Part shown: piece by piece, positions 12,561 through 29,012 of the stretch | How the letters are laid out: each line of letters begins with the position of its first letter | Position numbering within the stretch: the first letter of the stretch is position 1 | Assembly: GCA_958510825.1 (NCBI GenBank) | Contig: OY294047.1 | Coordinates: forward strand, 53,923,365 to 53,987,364 | Source: Brachypterus glaber | Taxonomy: Eukaryota > Arthropoda > Insecta > Coleoptera > Kateretidae | Direction: 5' to 3' | DNA length: 64,000 nucleotides | Program-made: the position numbers and the translations under genes | The notes under the pieces: generated by a model | Databases searched by the model: none | The model's input: the letters and a program-made list of their open reading frames with translations, nothing else | What the model was told of the DNA's origin: nothing

Positions 12561-13105
12561 GATGTACAAAAATCATTTTTCTATTTGCGAATCTTATTTA
12601 TAAGCCCACAATCACACGAATTTTGCGTGTTCTTATAGGCCCATAAGGGGTTAGCACTTTTTTTTCTTTCGGTTTGGCAAGACAGGACAAAAGAATATCG
12701 CTTGGCGTTTTCCGTGCAAATGTCAATGTAGCTTTAAAGTTTCATTTTATACAAAATTGTGTGTTTAGGTTATTTTTTACCGTGTTAAAATTGTGGCTTG
12801 GTTACTTGCAGTGAAAAAGAGAAGAGATGACTATAAAATATATATCAAATACCATTTGTTCTTAGAATTTTAAACATGGTGTAAACTGTAATTCCAAACC
12901 AAAAAAAAATCCCTAAATCAGTCATTAATTTAAATGTAAGTTTTTGTTTTATTTTAGAGCAAAATAGAAAAAATTTTATATAGCACTCGTTTCATAACAC
13001 GTTCTACGCTCAGCGCAAGCGGCTCGTTTTTTAAACTTGTACTCATGCACTAAAAATGTATGTTATAAAACTAGTACTTTAATATACTATTAATTGAATT
13101 GTAGC
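12560..13105 (-). repeat. Dispersed repeat family A, copy 2
   Basis: Reverse-complement match to 290-760 and 60160-60552: GTTTTCCGTGCAAATGTCAA near 12709, TAGCACTCGTTTCATAACAC near 12981. It ends about 25 bp before the stop codon of the homeobox gene and so may form part of its 3' UTR. Confidence 0.75.
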
Positions 13106-13130
13106 TATAAATCCACTTTTCTAATTGTAT

Positions 13131-18172
<5,042 letters not shown>

Positions 18173-19290
18173 TTTTTTTAAAACAAAACTTAACCGTTTA
18201 TCACAAAACACATTTCAAAAAAAAAAAATAAAAATATTCACAAAAACAAACTTTTCACAATAAAAAATAAAACAATATTAATGAAATAGCAATTTTTTAT
18301 AATAAAATATGGAAAAGCTCGGCTTAAAAGCTGTCTATTCAAATTTAGCTAAACCGCGAAAGCTTTAAGCCCAAATCTGTCAACATTTCATTTCTGACAG
18401 ATAATATATCATGAAAAACGGCTTCTCGTTAGGATTTAAGCGGTGTAAAACCGCAATACACCCAATAGCGTTAAAGATAGGGAGCTTTAGCCACGCCCCT
18501 CTTTAGAGCTTTTACCCCAAGCCCCGCCCAGCCACCTCTAAAGCTTTCAACAGCGTATAATCGGCTAACTACGATTTAAAAGATGATCTCTCCGAGGGTA
18601 ATGAGATAAAATTCAATTATATGCTTTAGACAGAAACTGGAATTTATTTAGTTTGTATTTCAATTAATTGGAAATAAAAATACACTAAGAAAATATATAT
18701 CTTTTATCCGTCTAGTTATAAACACCCATTTATTCTAACAATTTTAAACAAGAAAAGTGATTATTTACCTACTGCTGTTATTCTGCGATAACTCACTAAG
18801 GACAAACAGGCCCGTCGTAAAAGGCGGATAAAACCCCCTAGGGCCCTCCATTTAACACACTATACCGGGTGAGTTTCAGTCCATAATAACCCCCTAAAAT
18901 TGGGTTCTTTTAAATCCGATCAAAGCTTATTATATTATTATTATAGCTTATATTTCTCAACAATGGCTACAAAATGATATACAAAATTATTTTTTTGCAC
19001 TTCCGGTTTCGTCGAAAACTAATATAAATTATTTTTTTAATGACATTATAATGACTAATATTAGTCATATTTTTTTTATTTTTTAATGTAAATTTAACTT
19101 ATTGATATTTTTACCATTTACACTAGTTTTTATATTTAATTATTACATTGTTTTAATAAATTTGCTCTGTAATAATAAGAAATATTTTATTTATATTCTT
19201 AAGTTAGGTCTTAAAATTTAAATTACTTAGTTTAAATACTTTTATTATATTATTAATAAATTTTTATAGATTTATTCTGATAAACAATAA
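18173..19290. other. Upstream flank of the homeobox gene, no other gene seen
   Basis: A/T-rich. The first 150 bp would contain the promoter and leader of the homeobox gene, but I could not assign a TATA box or initiator with confidence. A segment near 18862 (TACCGGGTGAGTTT) recurs inverted near 9578. Confidence 0.45.
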
Positions 19291-19293
19291 ATT

Positions 19294-19365
19294 ACTTACT
19301 TACTTACTTAACAAATTTGCTTTGAAGAAGCCCCAACAATAAGGGGCGAAACGTTGGCCTTATAA
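19294..19365. repeat. (ACTT)n run next to a CGAAACG hairpin; retroelement end remnant
   Basis: 19294-19311 is (ACTT)n. At 19321 TTTGAAGAA leads into the stem GCCCC (19330-19334) pairing with GGGGC (19343-19347), followed by GAAACG. Read on the minus strand this is a hairpin followed by a (TAAG)n tail, as at the 3' end of some non-LTR or Penelope-like retroelements. No reverse transcriptase frame is next to it. Confidence 0.5.
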
Positions 19366-19835
19366 TTTTGACTTTTTCACTGTGTTCTTAAAAGCAAGAT
19401 TAAAATCAATATATAATAAACAACAAGAAAAAGAATTTAAATATTAAAAAAAAAACTTTTATTTGTTTTAGTACTATTTTTTATTTATTTTTTTTTATTA
19501 ACATACAAGATTTATTTTTTCATAAATAAAATCTAATTTGTTTGCTTAATGTGGGAAAAATAGAAATTTTATGTAATAACTAAAATTTGGTATTTTTTTT
19601 TGTACTTTATTTTTTTTAAACGGGTTTTCCTTCATAACTTAATTTTTTCAAATGGAAACCCCCTTGGACGCTCTTAACTTTTTGAAATTAGTTTAGTATT
19701 AGTTTAGTCCAAACAGGTTCTTTAGAAATATAAGCTACAAAAAAAATTTACGTTACGCTAACGCAGGTATCCCCTTCCCCCTTGTAACGTATCGTATTAC
19801 GTTAGAAGCTAAGCAAGACCCCCTCCTCCTAAATG

Positions 19836-20117
19836 TGTTACATTACATTACATTTTTGTTTAACCTCGTACTATTCTACTTAATTAAGCATCCCCTAAGT
19901 CCAGGACTTGTGTGGGCTAGTAGTAGAGGGAACCACCGGCTTTAATTGACTTTCGAACCAATTTATAGGGAGTGCCCGCTACACTTACGCCTTCGCCAAA
20001 TTTCAATTATTAATTAACTGAAAAAGGCAAATCGACGCCGGTGAGAATCGAACTCACGCTATTTGGGTAATAAACTCGGCAAGTACGACGCGGTAGTCCA
20101 CTACACCAATCCTCCCA
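19836..20117 (-). mobile_element. tRNA-derived SINE, copy 3
   Basis: Minus-strand copy: starts near 20117 with GGGAGGATTGGTGTAGTGGA-like sequence, B-box GAGTTCGATTCTCAC (complement near 20041-20055), body shared with 4141-4410, and a (TGTAA)n tail at 19836-19853. Confidence 0.85.
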
Positions 20118-20820
20118 TTACCTATACAATATATACTGGTTGCCGCAATATTTTTTTATACTCATTTGTCCTTTTATAAAATCAAGACATTCATTATCTC
20201 CCTTCCCCCTACGTCACACCCTTACCCCCTGTTTTTGCACCACCCACATTTAAACAGATACGTCATTCTAAATTGAGCCTCTAACGCTTTATATGGGGCA
20301 AATCAGTGATAATTGTCAAATTTGTATATAAATTAGGTATAGAATACTGCCTTGCCAAGGAAAAACGTGTTAACATCTGTAACGGTCCGTTCGTATTACG
20401 TAACTCACTTTTTGGGCCATTCTTTTTCTATGGGCAAAATGTCGCTTGCCGACCAAAGGCTATTAGGCGGCCACATGACTATTGCCGATCAGAACTGCTG
20501 GCAGAAGAACGGTAAGAGGTCTGAAAACTGGTTGGCAAATGGTTGTTGGCCGACTGCCGGCTGCATTCTCCTATAGCTCGTAGGCCGCTCAAAATATTCG
20601 ACAATAATTATTGTCCGATCGGCCACCAGCCACAAGATAGTTGTTTGCTGGGATCTTTTTTAAATGACTATTTCTCTAGGACTAAGGCCTGTACTACAAA
20701 TAATAATGCAGCTGCTAATTTTTTAATCAGAAAGTTGGGTAATCACTTGTTTTTCTGGATAAAAAGTGGGTAATTCTTTAATCTAGTCAGAAAATGGAAC
20801 CTTACCTTAAGGTAAGGTAA
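20118..20820. other. Intergenic, no gene recognised
   Basis: Two overlapping short open frames (20306-20576) are rich in G/C but match no domain I know. A palindrome CCTTACCTTAAGGTAAGGTAA lies at 20801-20821, beside the next element. Confidence 0.4.
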
Positions 20821-20823
20821 TTA

Positions 20824-21543
20824 GGGGCTGTCCGTAAAGCAATTTTTCAAACAAATTGACCCCCTCCCCCCTTTTGTAACAAACTGTCACATTAAACACC
20901 CCCCCTGTGTAACGCGTAACAATATAAAAATTTTGTTTCGCAATAACTTTAACTGTATTCTCACTATTGATTCGTTTCTCTCGACAAAACAAACATGAAC
21001 CTAAAATATAGTATAACATAACCTTAAAAAAAATTTACGCGAAAAAATCACTCAAACTTAAAAAAAATATTTATAATCAATATCACACAGGGAAAAAATA
21101 CTAGGTACCTCTTTTTACACTGAGTGTCACATATAACACGTATATTGTTTATGCATAGGTACACAAAATAGTTCACACATTGGTGTTCTGTGACTACACA
21201 TTCCGTGCGAAAATGTATCATCGCCGATGATTCATCGGCAAGATCACGCAAGAACAGGGCCGTAAGATTTTTTCTAATATCAATGTCAACAGTTTTTTTA
21301 CTCATTACAATATTATTTAAATATGCAGAGTTTCGTCAATTTTTGTGTGAAAAAGGGAATTATGGGCCACTAAATAGTAATTTATGTTGAAATAAAAATA
21401 CATCTGCCAAGATTAGGAAATAAACATTAAATTTATTAAATTCCGTTACGTAACGTTTACCTAGACCCCCCCTCCCCCCTGACACAAACTGTAACAATTT
21501 CTCTGCCCCCTCTAGGCGCGTTACGTAATATATGGACAGCCCC
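20824..21543. mobile_element. TTA-flanked inverted-repeat element, 720 bp (Harbinger-like)
   Basis: Ends GGGGCTGTCC and GGACAGCCCC with TTA outside both (20821-20823 and 21544-21546). Subterminal regions are C-rich with GTAACGCGTAAC and GTTACGTAACG-type motifs, resembling the interior of the GGGAACGTT MITEs. Short open frames inside show no transposase motif. Confidence 0.7.
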
Positions 21544-21546
21544 TTA

Positions 21547-22540
21547 CCTTACTAAAAAAAAGCCCATTTTACGGCTCTGATTCTGGTAGTTACTGTGTTT
21601 TTTCAGTGATCCTGCAGGATGAACTTTGAGAATGCTTATTCACTGTATACAGTGTACAATAAACAGCAGATAAGGGGTATTGAATAACGAGATGATTAGC
21701 CCGAAATTAAAGGTCGTTTATAAATATCAAGTTGCCATTTTGTAGGGGTGAGATTGTCGACTGTTTTATGCCTGAGGCACTGGATGATGGAAAACTGATC
21801 GACTAAGCAAATTTAAATTAAGAAATTCTTGATCCTTACTCATATTGGAGTTGATTTAAATAAACCATAGAAACGTTAGACCGGAGATTGTTGCCTGTCC
21901 CCTTACAGAGCATTAATCTTTGGAGTAAATATTTTTGTTTAAAAACTTTTCCAAAAATTTTGTTCCCTTTTTGGTTTGTTTTTGAGTTTTTGATGTGAAT
22001 TTGCTGCCACCTCTTCAATTTTATTCCAATTACCAAGTTAAATATAAATTAATCTTTTTCCTTTTTTATATTTATCTACCTTTTTTGCAATTTAAAGATA
22101 ATTCCTTTAGTCTGTTTGAAGTATAGTTTGGATTATTTTATGATAGATGTCCCAGATTTTTATTCAATTTAAAATTTTAGATTTCATTAATTTATTTTAT
22201 TTTAACTTATTGTAGTTTTCTTTTTGTTTAAATTTTTAAGATTTTATAAAAATAATAGAGTTAAGGTCAGTATGACATTTCTAATAATGTGTACTCAAGT
22301 TATTTTGTTTATAAATTTAAAAAGTAAGTTTTTCTAACAGGAATTGTACCATTTTCAACCTAATTTTTCATTATTTGTAGCTTGAAAATGACTTTATGTT
22401 AAAAAAGTCGAAACAATTGTCGCTGTAATGTTTGTTTAATAGACAATAAATTTATATTTTGGAGAGATAACATTTTTTCTATGGTTTAAGAAAATTTAGG
22501 CATATTATAAATCTGAAAAACCTCTGTATACGAAGCTTTG
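21547..22540. other. Intergenic with a second CGAAAC hairpin
   Basis: A/T-rich. At 22381-22413, CTTGAAAAT leads to stem GACTTT (22390-22395) pairing with AAAGTC (22404-22409) followed by GAAAC, the same layout as at 19321. No gene recognised. Confidence 0.4.
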
Positions 22541-22960
22541 GTTTTCAACATTTTAGTATTTAATTTTTCGCTCTCGAACCTTCAAATTAATTTGTCTCGA
22601 AAACGGTTAATCCTACAGTATTACAACAAGACTACCTTTTTATGTATTTTGACTTAAAGAATCATATTCCAAAAATAAAATCACAAAAAAGTTTGGATCA
22701 AAAACTGATAAGGCCCCCTCGTTTCGCACACCCCTGGTTAAAATAAGTACATGAAAATAAAATAAGATGTGCCTTATTAAGATTAGTTCACGTGCAAAAC
22801 CTCGTTGCTATAGTTCAAAGGTTTCCTATGTTATTAAATAAAAACTGAATTTTTTAGCTACTTTCCAGGGGGTTTGAACGCATACGACGCATTTTTAGAC
22901 ATATGTTTATAGGAACTTTTTGTCATTAGTTATGATGTAGAATCGCCCCTTAAAAGTTCG
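22540..22960 (-). repeat. Family B fragment (one arm)
   Basis: Matches the right arm of the full-length element at 45423-46505: AACGGTTAATCCTACAGTAT near 22602, ACATATGTTTATAGGAACTT near 22899 and TTATGATGTAGAATC near 22930. Confidence 0.7.
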
Positions 22961-23474
22961 GACCCTCTATCTTTAAATTTTGCCCAAAAAAACAAATAAT
23001 AATAACAAGGTGTATTATCATTTTAAGGCTAAATATTTATCATCTTTATGTAAAATTTTGAATAATTATGCACAAAAAAAAACTCAAAAAAAAATATAGT
23101 TTTTGTTCTGTGATATAAATTTTTTATCTCATACCGTTCAAAAATTACGGGGGGGGGGGGGTGCCATTTAAAATAATACTTCGGGCAGTTGCCAAACTCC
23201 TGAAAACAGTCCCGCTTTGTAATTTCGACACAAATGCCTCCCTGATTGGCCATAATTCGTGACAACGACGAACTAACTTCTAACCACTCGCACAGAGTAT
23301 TTCAATTTGCCCGAATTATCCGGCTAACGAGACTATTACATCTCAATCAGACAGAGAACGCCGCGCCGTAATCAAACAATTTGCCTGCCCCGAGCATAAT
23401 ATTTGTTTCGCCTGCCAAACGACAACGTTCTAGCTGCTCTCTAACTCTCTTTTTTCTCTCTTACTTTCTCTCTT

Positions 23475-24065
23475 ACTTGGCGTAGATCTTTTTCTTCTAT
23501 GGGGGGGGGGGTAATTCCCAGGGCCGGCCTTTCAAGCCTCAAATTTGGCGCCTAGCAAAAGAAAAAACACTCTAAAATAAAGCTTTGTGCGCCTAAAAAA
23601 AAAAAAAAATACCACAAGAAAAAAAGCGTTGTCCCCGACGGTTTCTACCAAACGTGGCGCCCCTCTCTCTCTTTCTCTCTTTCTCTCACATCTACGTTTT
23701 TTCTCTCTTCTTTATTTTACATTACTCTTTCTATGCACAAGGGCGTAGATCTTTTTCTTCTATGGAGGGGGGGGTAATTCCCAGGGCCGGCCTTTCAAGC
23801 CATAAATTTGGCGCCTAGCAAAAAAAAACACTCTAAAATAAAGCTTTGTACGCCTACAAAAAAAAAATGCCCCCAAAAAAATACCACAAGAAAAAAAGCG
23901 TTGTCCCTGACGGTTTCTACCAAACGTAGCGCCCCTACAAAAAAAAAGACGGTGCCCAAAAAAATACCCCAAGACAAAAGCTTTGTTCCTGACGGTTTCT
24001 ACCAAACTTGGCGCCCTGCAAACAAAATTGGCGCCCACGCCTATGGGGGGGGGTAATTACCCCCA
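23475..24065. repeat. Local duplication of a G-run/GGCGCC-rich segment
   Basis: GGCGTAGATCTTTTTCTTCTATGG occurs at 23479 and 23742, each followed by a G run, TAATTCCCAGGGCCGGCC and an A-rich stretch. An inner unit with GACGGTTTCTACCAAAC occurs three times (about 23637, 23908, 23990). A (CT)n-rich tract lies at 23660-23710. The plus- and minus-strand frames here are repeat artefacts. Confidence 0.7.
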
Positions 24066-24139
24066 TTACCCCCCTTATCTACGCCCTTGGGCTTATGCAC
24101 CATTTATACCCGCCCAGACCCGTCATTTTCAGCAGGGTG

Positions 24140-27100
24140 CTATAGTAGTAAAAGTGCTGTATAAGTCTTTGGGGCGCGGAAATTTTTTTAATGGGGGAGG
24201 GGGGGGGGTTACGACAGCTGAAATCTCAAAATTAATCTGCCCAAGTGGGCCCCCATTTTGGGGAGGTGCCACTAACAATAAAGAACCTAAAACGCTCGAA
24301 AAAAAAATAGATTTGGCAACCGTATTTCTGTATTTATGATAATGTTATGTAATTTTTTAATAAAAGACATTCACATTAAATCTTTTAGTCACTTCATTAC
24401 AGTGCCGAATGAGGTGGATCTTTCGTGATTTTTTGTGTGTTTTTAGTTCTAAACAGTGTTAGTATACGTTTTTTGTTTTTACACTATATCGGACTATTAT
24501 GAATCGCTTTTCAACCACGAATATATGTAAGTAAGTTTGATTATTAAGATAAATATTTTTCAGCAAATATGAGCAACTTTTACACGATTTTGTACAATTT
24601 TTAAACAAAAACCATTAACCATTTCCATTGTTTTGGTTTAAATTTTTTATTTTTATTAAATTTTATTTTCGGTGGACTAATTATGGACTTTTATATAAAA
24701 TAAATAGAAAATTTAGCTTGGTGCTATAGTGGTAAAAGTGCTGTATAAGTCTTTGGGGCAGTATGTAGGCTCAATGTGGGTTTTCCAACGGGCGGCCAAC
24801 GAACCAATGTTTGATGGCTACTATTAAATGTTTCCGTGTATGTTTGTTTGTTCCCCTCTAGAAGCTAATCTTGTTGACAAATAAGGTTTATCCAGTTTGA
24901 AAATTCATTCATGGTTCTGAACGTCTGAACTTCTTATAGTGAAGTGGTTTATTATAAAATAATTAAAAAAAGGCTTATAATCGACTTCACGTTAATTTTA
25001 TTGTTGAAAACAAATTAGTGTGACCGCGGTTTCGTTATAATAGATATAGCATCTACGGACTAAAAATAAAATAAGTATTACAGATTGTTTGTCGTGTAGA
25101 AAAAATATTACCTTAAATACATATAATGGGACATCTTTAACATTCTGGTCATAAATAACACTAAGGACATTACACAATTAATAAATTAGGTTACAGATTA
25201 AAAATATGCATTTTCAGTGGCATGAATTAGGTTATGTTTACCGATTGGGCAAGGTGCGTTTTATTGCGCATTGGGTAAGGTGCGTTTTATTACGCATTAG
25301 TTACTTTTGTACGTTTTTTCGCAGTTAATTAAAATGAAATGAATTGTTTATATTTATAAGAAAAAGGAAGAACAAACGATAATATTTTGGGGGAGTTGAA
25401 ATTATTGGGCGAGTATCGAGAGAGTACTTTGGGAAAGTTGAAATTAGTAAGAACGAGTATTACTAATTTAAACTTTCCCAAAGTACTCTCTCGATACTCG
25501 CCCAATAATTTCAACTCCCCCAAAATATTATCGTTTGTTCTTCCTTTTTCTTATAAATATAAACAATTCATTTCATTTTAATTAACTGCGAAAAAACGTA
25601 CAAAAGTAACTAATGCGTAATAAAACGCACCTTACCCAATGCGCAATAAAACGCACCTTGCCCAATCGGTAAACATAACCTAATTCATGCCACTGAAAAT
25701 GCATATTTTTAATCTGTAACCTAATTTATTAATTGTGTAATGTCCTTAGTGTTATTTATGACCAGAATGTTAAACATGTGCCATTATATGTATTTAAGGT
25801 AATATTTTTTCTACACGACAAACAATCTGTAATACTTATTTTATTTTTAGTCCGTAGATGCTATATCTATTATAGCGAAACCGCGGTCACACTAATTTGT
25901 TTTCAACAATAAAATTAACGTGAAGTCGATTATAAGCCTTTTTTTAATTATTTTATAATAAGGTTTATATTCTTCTTGATCATACACTTCTCTCGGAAAA
26001 AGGTGGGACACTTAAAATTGTTTTGTCTTATATTAGATTGACTTATAAATTAAAAAAAATAGATAATTTAAACTACTTTTAAATTTAATTCAGTTTAATT
26101 TAGTCTTTGTGGGCCCCAGATGCTCGGGCGGCCCAAGTTGGGTCCCCATTTTGGGGAGGTGCCACTAACAATAAAGAACTTAAAACGCTCGAAAAAAAAA
26201 TAGATTTGGCAACCGTATTTCTGTATTTATGATAATGTTATGTAATTTTTTAATAAAAGGCATTCACATTAAATCTTTTAGTCACTTCATTACAGTCTGT
26301 CGAATGAGGTGGATCTTTCGTGATTTTTTGTGTGTTTTTAGTTCTGAACAGTGTAAGTGTACGTTTTGTGTTTTTACACTATATCGGATTATTATGAATT
26401 GTTTTTCAACCACGAGTATATGTAAGTAATTTTGATTATTAAGATATTTATTTTTCATTTCATTTTTATATGGTAAAAGTGCTGTATAAGTCTTTGGGGC
26501 GCAGAAAATTTTTAAATGGGGGAGGGGGGGGGGTTACGACAGCTGAAATCTCAAAATTAATCTGCCCAAGTGAGCCCCCATTTTGAGCGATAACACTGCA
26601 CAAAACTTTCTAACATTTATTATAATAAAATCAACAAAGATATTTCTGACTCATATTCTCATATGTTATGTAATTTTTTAACAAAAGGCATTCTAAATTT
26701 AATCTTGTTCATTTCATTACAGTCTGCCGAATGAAGTGGATCGTTCCGTGTTTTTTCTTGTGTTTTTAGTTCTGAAAGTTATTAGTGTATGTTTTGTGTT
26801 TTTACACTAACTATATATGGCTTGTCGGACTACTTAGGAATAATTTTTCAACCGCGAGTGTAAGTAATTTTGATTACACTAGTCTACAAAAAAAATCTTC
26901 TACAAGGACTAAATCTATCATGCCTTACGTATTTTTGTGTGCCGAAACCGAATTATCAATTTAAAAAACTTTCTACCGCGTAGATTTCGAGTAAATCCCG
27001 GTTTTTATTAGACATTGGTTATACGTGCCTAAAAAAGTAAACTTTTTCGGATTCATCAGCACACAAAAATACTTAACGCATGATAGGTTTTGGTCTTTGG

Positions 27101-27540
27101 AGAAGATTTTTTTTTCTTTTTTTGTAGACCAGTGTTATTAAGATAAATATTTTTTAACTTTGGGGAACGAAAAATTTTTAAATGGGGAGGGGCAATTTAC
27201 GACAGCTGAAATATCGAAATTAAGCTGCAGCTGAGCATGCCCAAGTGAGCCCCTATTTTGAGCGGTATCATTGCACAAAACTTTCTAAAGTTTATTATAA
27301 TAAAATCGGCAACGATATTCCTGACTCATATGATAATGTTATGTAATTTTTTAACAAGTGCCATTGTAAACTAAATATTTTAGTCATTTCATTACAGTCT
27401 GCCGAATAAAGTGGATCGTTTTTGTTTGTTTTTTGTTCTAAACAGTATTAGTGTATGTTTTGTGTGTGTTTTTTTTTATAATACTATAGTGTATTTAGGA
27501 ATAATTTTTAAACCGCGAGTAAATGTAAGTAATTTTAAAA
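24140..27540. repeat. Four diverged copies of a roughly 370-bp unit
   Basis: Copies at about 24140-24545, 26120-26450, 26468-26880 and 27160-27540, plus a short piece at 24718-24760. Shared landmarks are AAAAGTGCTGTATAAGTCTT, TTACGACAGCTGAAAT, GGGCCCCCATTTTG-like and GAGGTGGATCTTTCGTGATT. A 1,013-bp palindrome lies between copies 1 and 2. Older local tandem duplication is the simplest reading. Confidence 0.75.
24949..25961. mobile_element. Near-perfect 1,013-bp palindrome (foldback)
   Basis: Arms 24949-25450 and 25460-25961 are each 502 bases and read as reverse complements with about four mismatches (for example 25034 and the pair near 25131-25136) and no net indel. The loop is nine bases (25451-25459). 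Ends read TTATTATAAAATAATT. GGTTTA occurs at or next to both ends, a possible target duplication. The two mirror-image 64-residue frames (MGELKLLGEYRESTLGK) result from the symmetry. Could be a young foldback element, a hairpin-RNA locus or an assembly palindrome. Confidence 0.9.
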
Positions 27541-27566
27541 CGATTTTGAACAATTTTTAATTACAC

Positions 27567-27985
27567 AGCCACACAAAAAAAATGTCAAGTGTTTTTTTGG
27601 AGACCACTGTATTACCGTGTATTTTATGGAGCTGAACCCGAATTTGAGGTCAAAATAGCGACTCATCCGATTAGTTTTGGAGATAACCTCAAAAAATGTT
27701 AGGGAACGTTCAAGTATTACGTAACGCAAATTTTGATCATTTTGGACACCCCCCCCTGTAACGCTATTTTCATATACCATTAACATGGGCGTAACACTCC
27801 AAAATGACCCCCCCCCCCTAGGAGCGTACTTAATACTTGAACGTTCCCTTATGCTTGTTTTAGTCTAAAATAAGGTTTTTTGAGGTTATCTCCAAAACTA
27901 ATTGGATGAGGTGCCTCAAAATACATAGGAATAAAATGGTCTCCAAAAAAAAATCCGGACCTTTTTTTTTGTGTGGCTGTGTTAT
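27567..27985. mobile_element. Inverted-repeat element split by a nested MITE
   Basis: Outer ends CACAGCCACACAAAAAAA and its complement near 27967-27984. Inner arms GGAGATAACCTCAAAAAA (27680-27697) and TTTTTTGAGGTTATCTCC (27875-27892) pair. The GGGAACGTT MITE (27712-27848) sits near the middle with TTA on each side, so it arrived later. Confidence 0.75.
27712..27848. mobile_element. GGGAACGTT MITE, copy 2 (nested)
   Basis: 137 bp; GGGAACGTTCAAGTATTACG at the left and AATACTTGAACGTTCCC at the right; TTA at 27709-27711 and 27849-27851. Interior shares CATTTTGGAC, C runs and GGGCGTAACACTCCAAAATG with copy 1. Confidence 0.85.
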
Positions 27986-28109
27986 TTTGGATTAGAATTT
28001 ACATTATTATTAAATTCTATTTTTTTTTTTTGGGGTTTAATTGTGGACTTGTGAATAAATAAAACAGTTACTTTTTGAAATATTTTTGAATATAGTATTT
28101 ATTATAAAA

Positions 28110-28332
28110 GGAACGTTCAAGTATTACCTAACGCAAATTGTAACAAAATTCATACACTTCATACCCCGGTTCTCGAGTTATTATACGTTATAGAGATTTC
28201 ATATTTTGGCTACCCCCAAATAGGGGGGTAGCCAAAATATGAAATCTCTACTGCCTTACATAACGCGAGAACCGGGGTATGAAGTGTATGAATTTTGGTA
28301 CAATTTGCGTTACGTAATATTTAAACGTTCCC
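28110..28332. mobile_element. GGGAACGTT MITE, copy 3, fully palindromic
   Basis: GGAACGTTCAAGTATTACCT at the left, TTACGTAATATTTAAACGTT then CCC at the right. The interior is a long palindrome (AGAGATTTCATATTTTGGCT around 28191 and its complement around 28219). Its terminal repeats have more mismatches than those of copies 1 and 2. Confidence 0.75.
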
Positions 28333-28356
28333 AAAGTGCACTATTATGTGCACTTT

Positions 28357-28500
28357 GGCTTAGTTTACACCATGGGTTCTATATTTTAAGTCCAGGTACT
28401 TTTTGTCTACCTATCTCTGTTTATAGCATTTTGTAAACAGAGATAGGTAGATAAAAAGTACCTGGACTTAAAATATAGTACCCATGGTGTAAACTAAGCC
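28357..28500. mobile_element. 144-bp hairpin element
   Basis: Arms 28357-28423 and 28434-28500 (67 bp each) are nearly perfect reverse complements starting GGCTTAGTTTACACCATGGG, with a ten-base loop. A smaller palindrome, CCAAAGTGCA…TGCACTTTGG (28331-28358), sits against its left end. Confidence 0.8.
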
Positions 28501-29012
28501 TTTAACAGCGGCTATATTTAAAAGTTTATTTTTAAATTAATTTTTTTACGAGATGACACTACTGGCGGATCCGTGCACTATAGAATTCTATCAGTCTCAT
28601 GTATAATTGCGGCAAATAATAGATTTCTATAGCTCACGGAGTCCACCTCATACATTTTTTGTGAACTTTTAAATATGGCCTCTGTTAAACTCTTATATTA
28701 AATACGGATTAGTTTCATATTACTCTTTTTCGAAAAAGTACTTAAAAAAATAAAAACCTATAAAAACGAATTTTTGTTGCGACCAATATTAAGCCCGATT
28801 TTTATCAAAAAAAAATCCCATCCGAGAACTCGTTATGTTCTACAGCCGCCAGTCCGATGCTGATTTAACGTCGTTATTTTATTTAAACTGTTATTTAACT
28901 TTGATCTCGGTTATTTTGAGGTAATTTTTTTAAACTAAATCTTTTTGTTACAGAACTACATAAGCTGGAGAAGTCAGTCATATAAACAGAGACAGTACAG
29001 GTAATAATAGTA

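Noticed and set aside
23760..24339. Lys/Pro-rich and Phe-rich frames up to 118 residues
   Set aside because: Come from duplicated A-rich and G-run repeats; no splice sites or homology.
25329..25581. Two almost identical 64-residue proteins on opposite strands
   Set aside because: Mirror images produced by the perfect palindrome; they run through the loop and show no domain.
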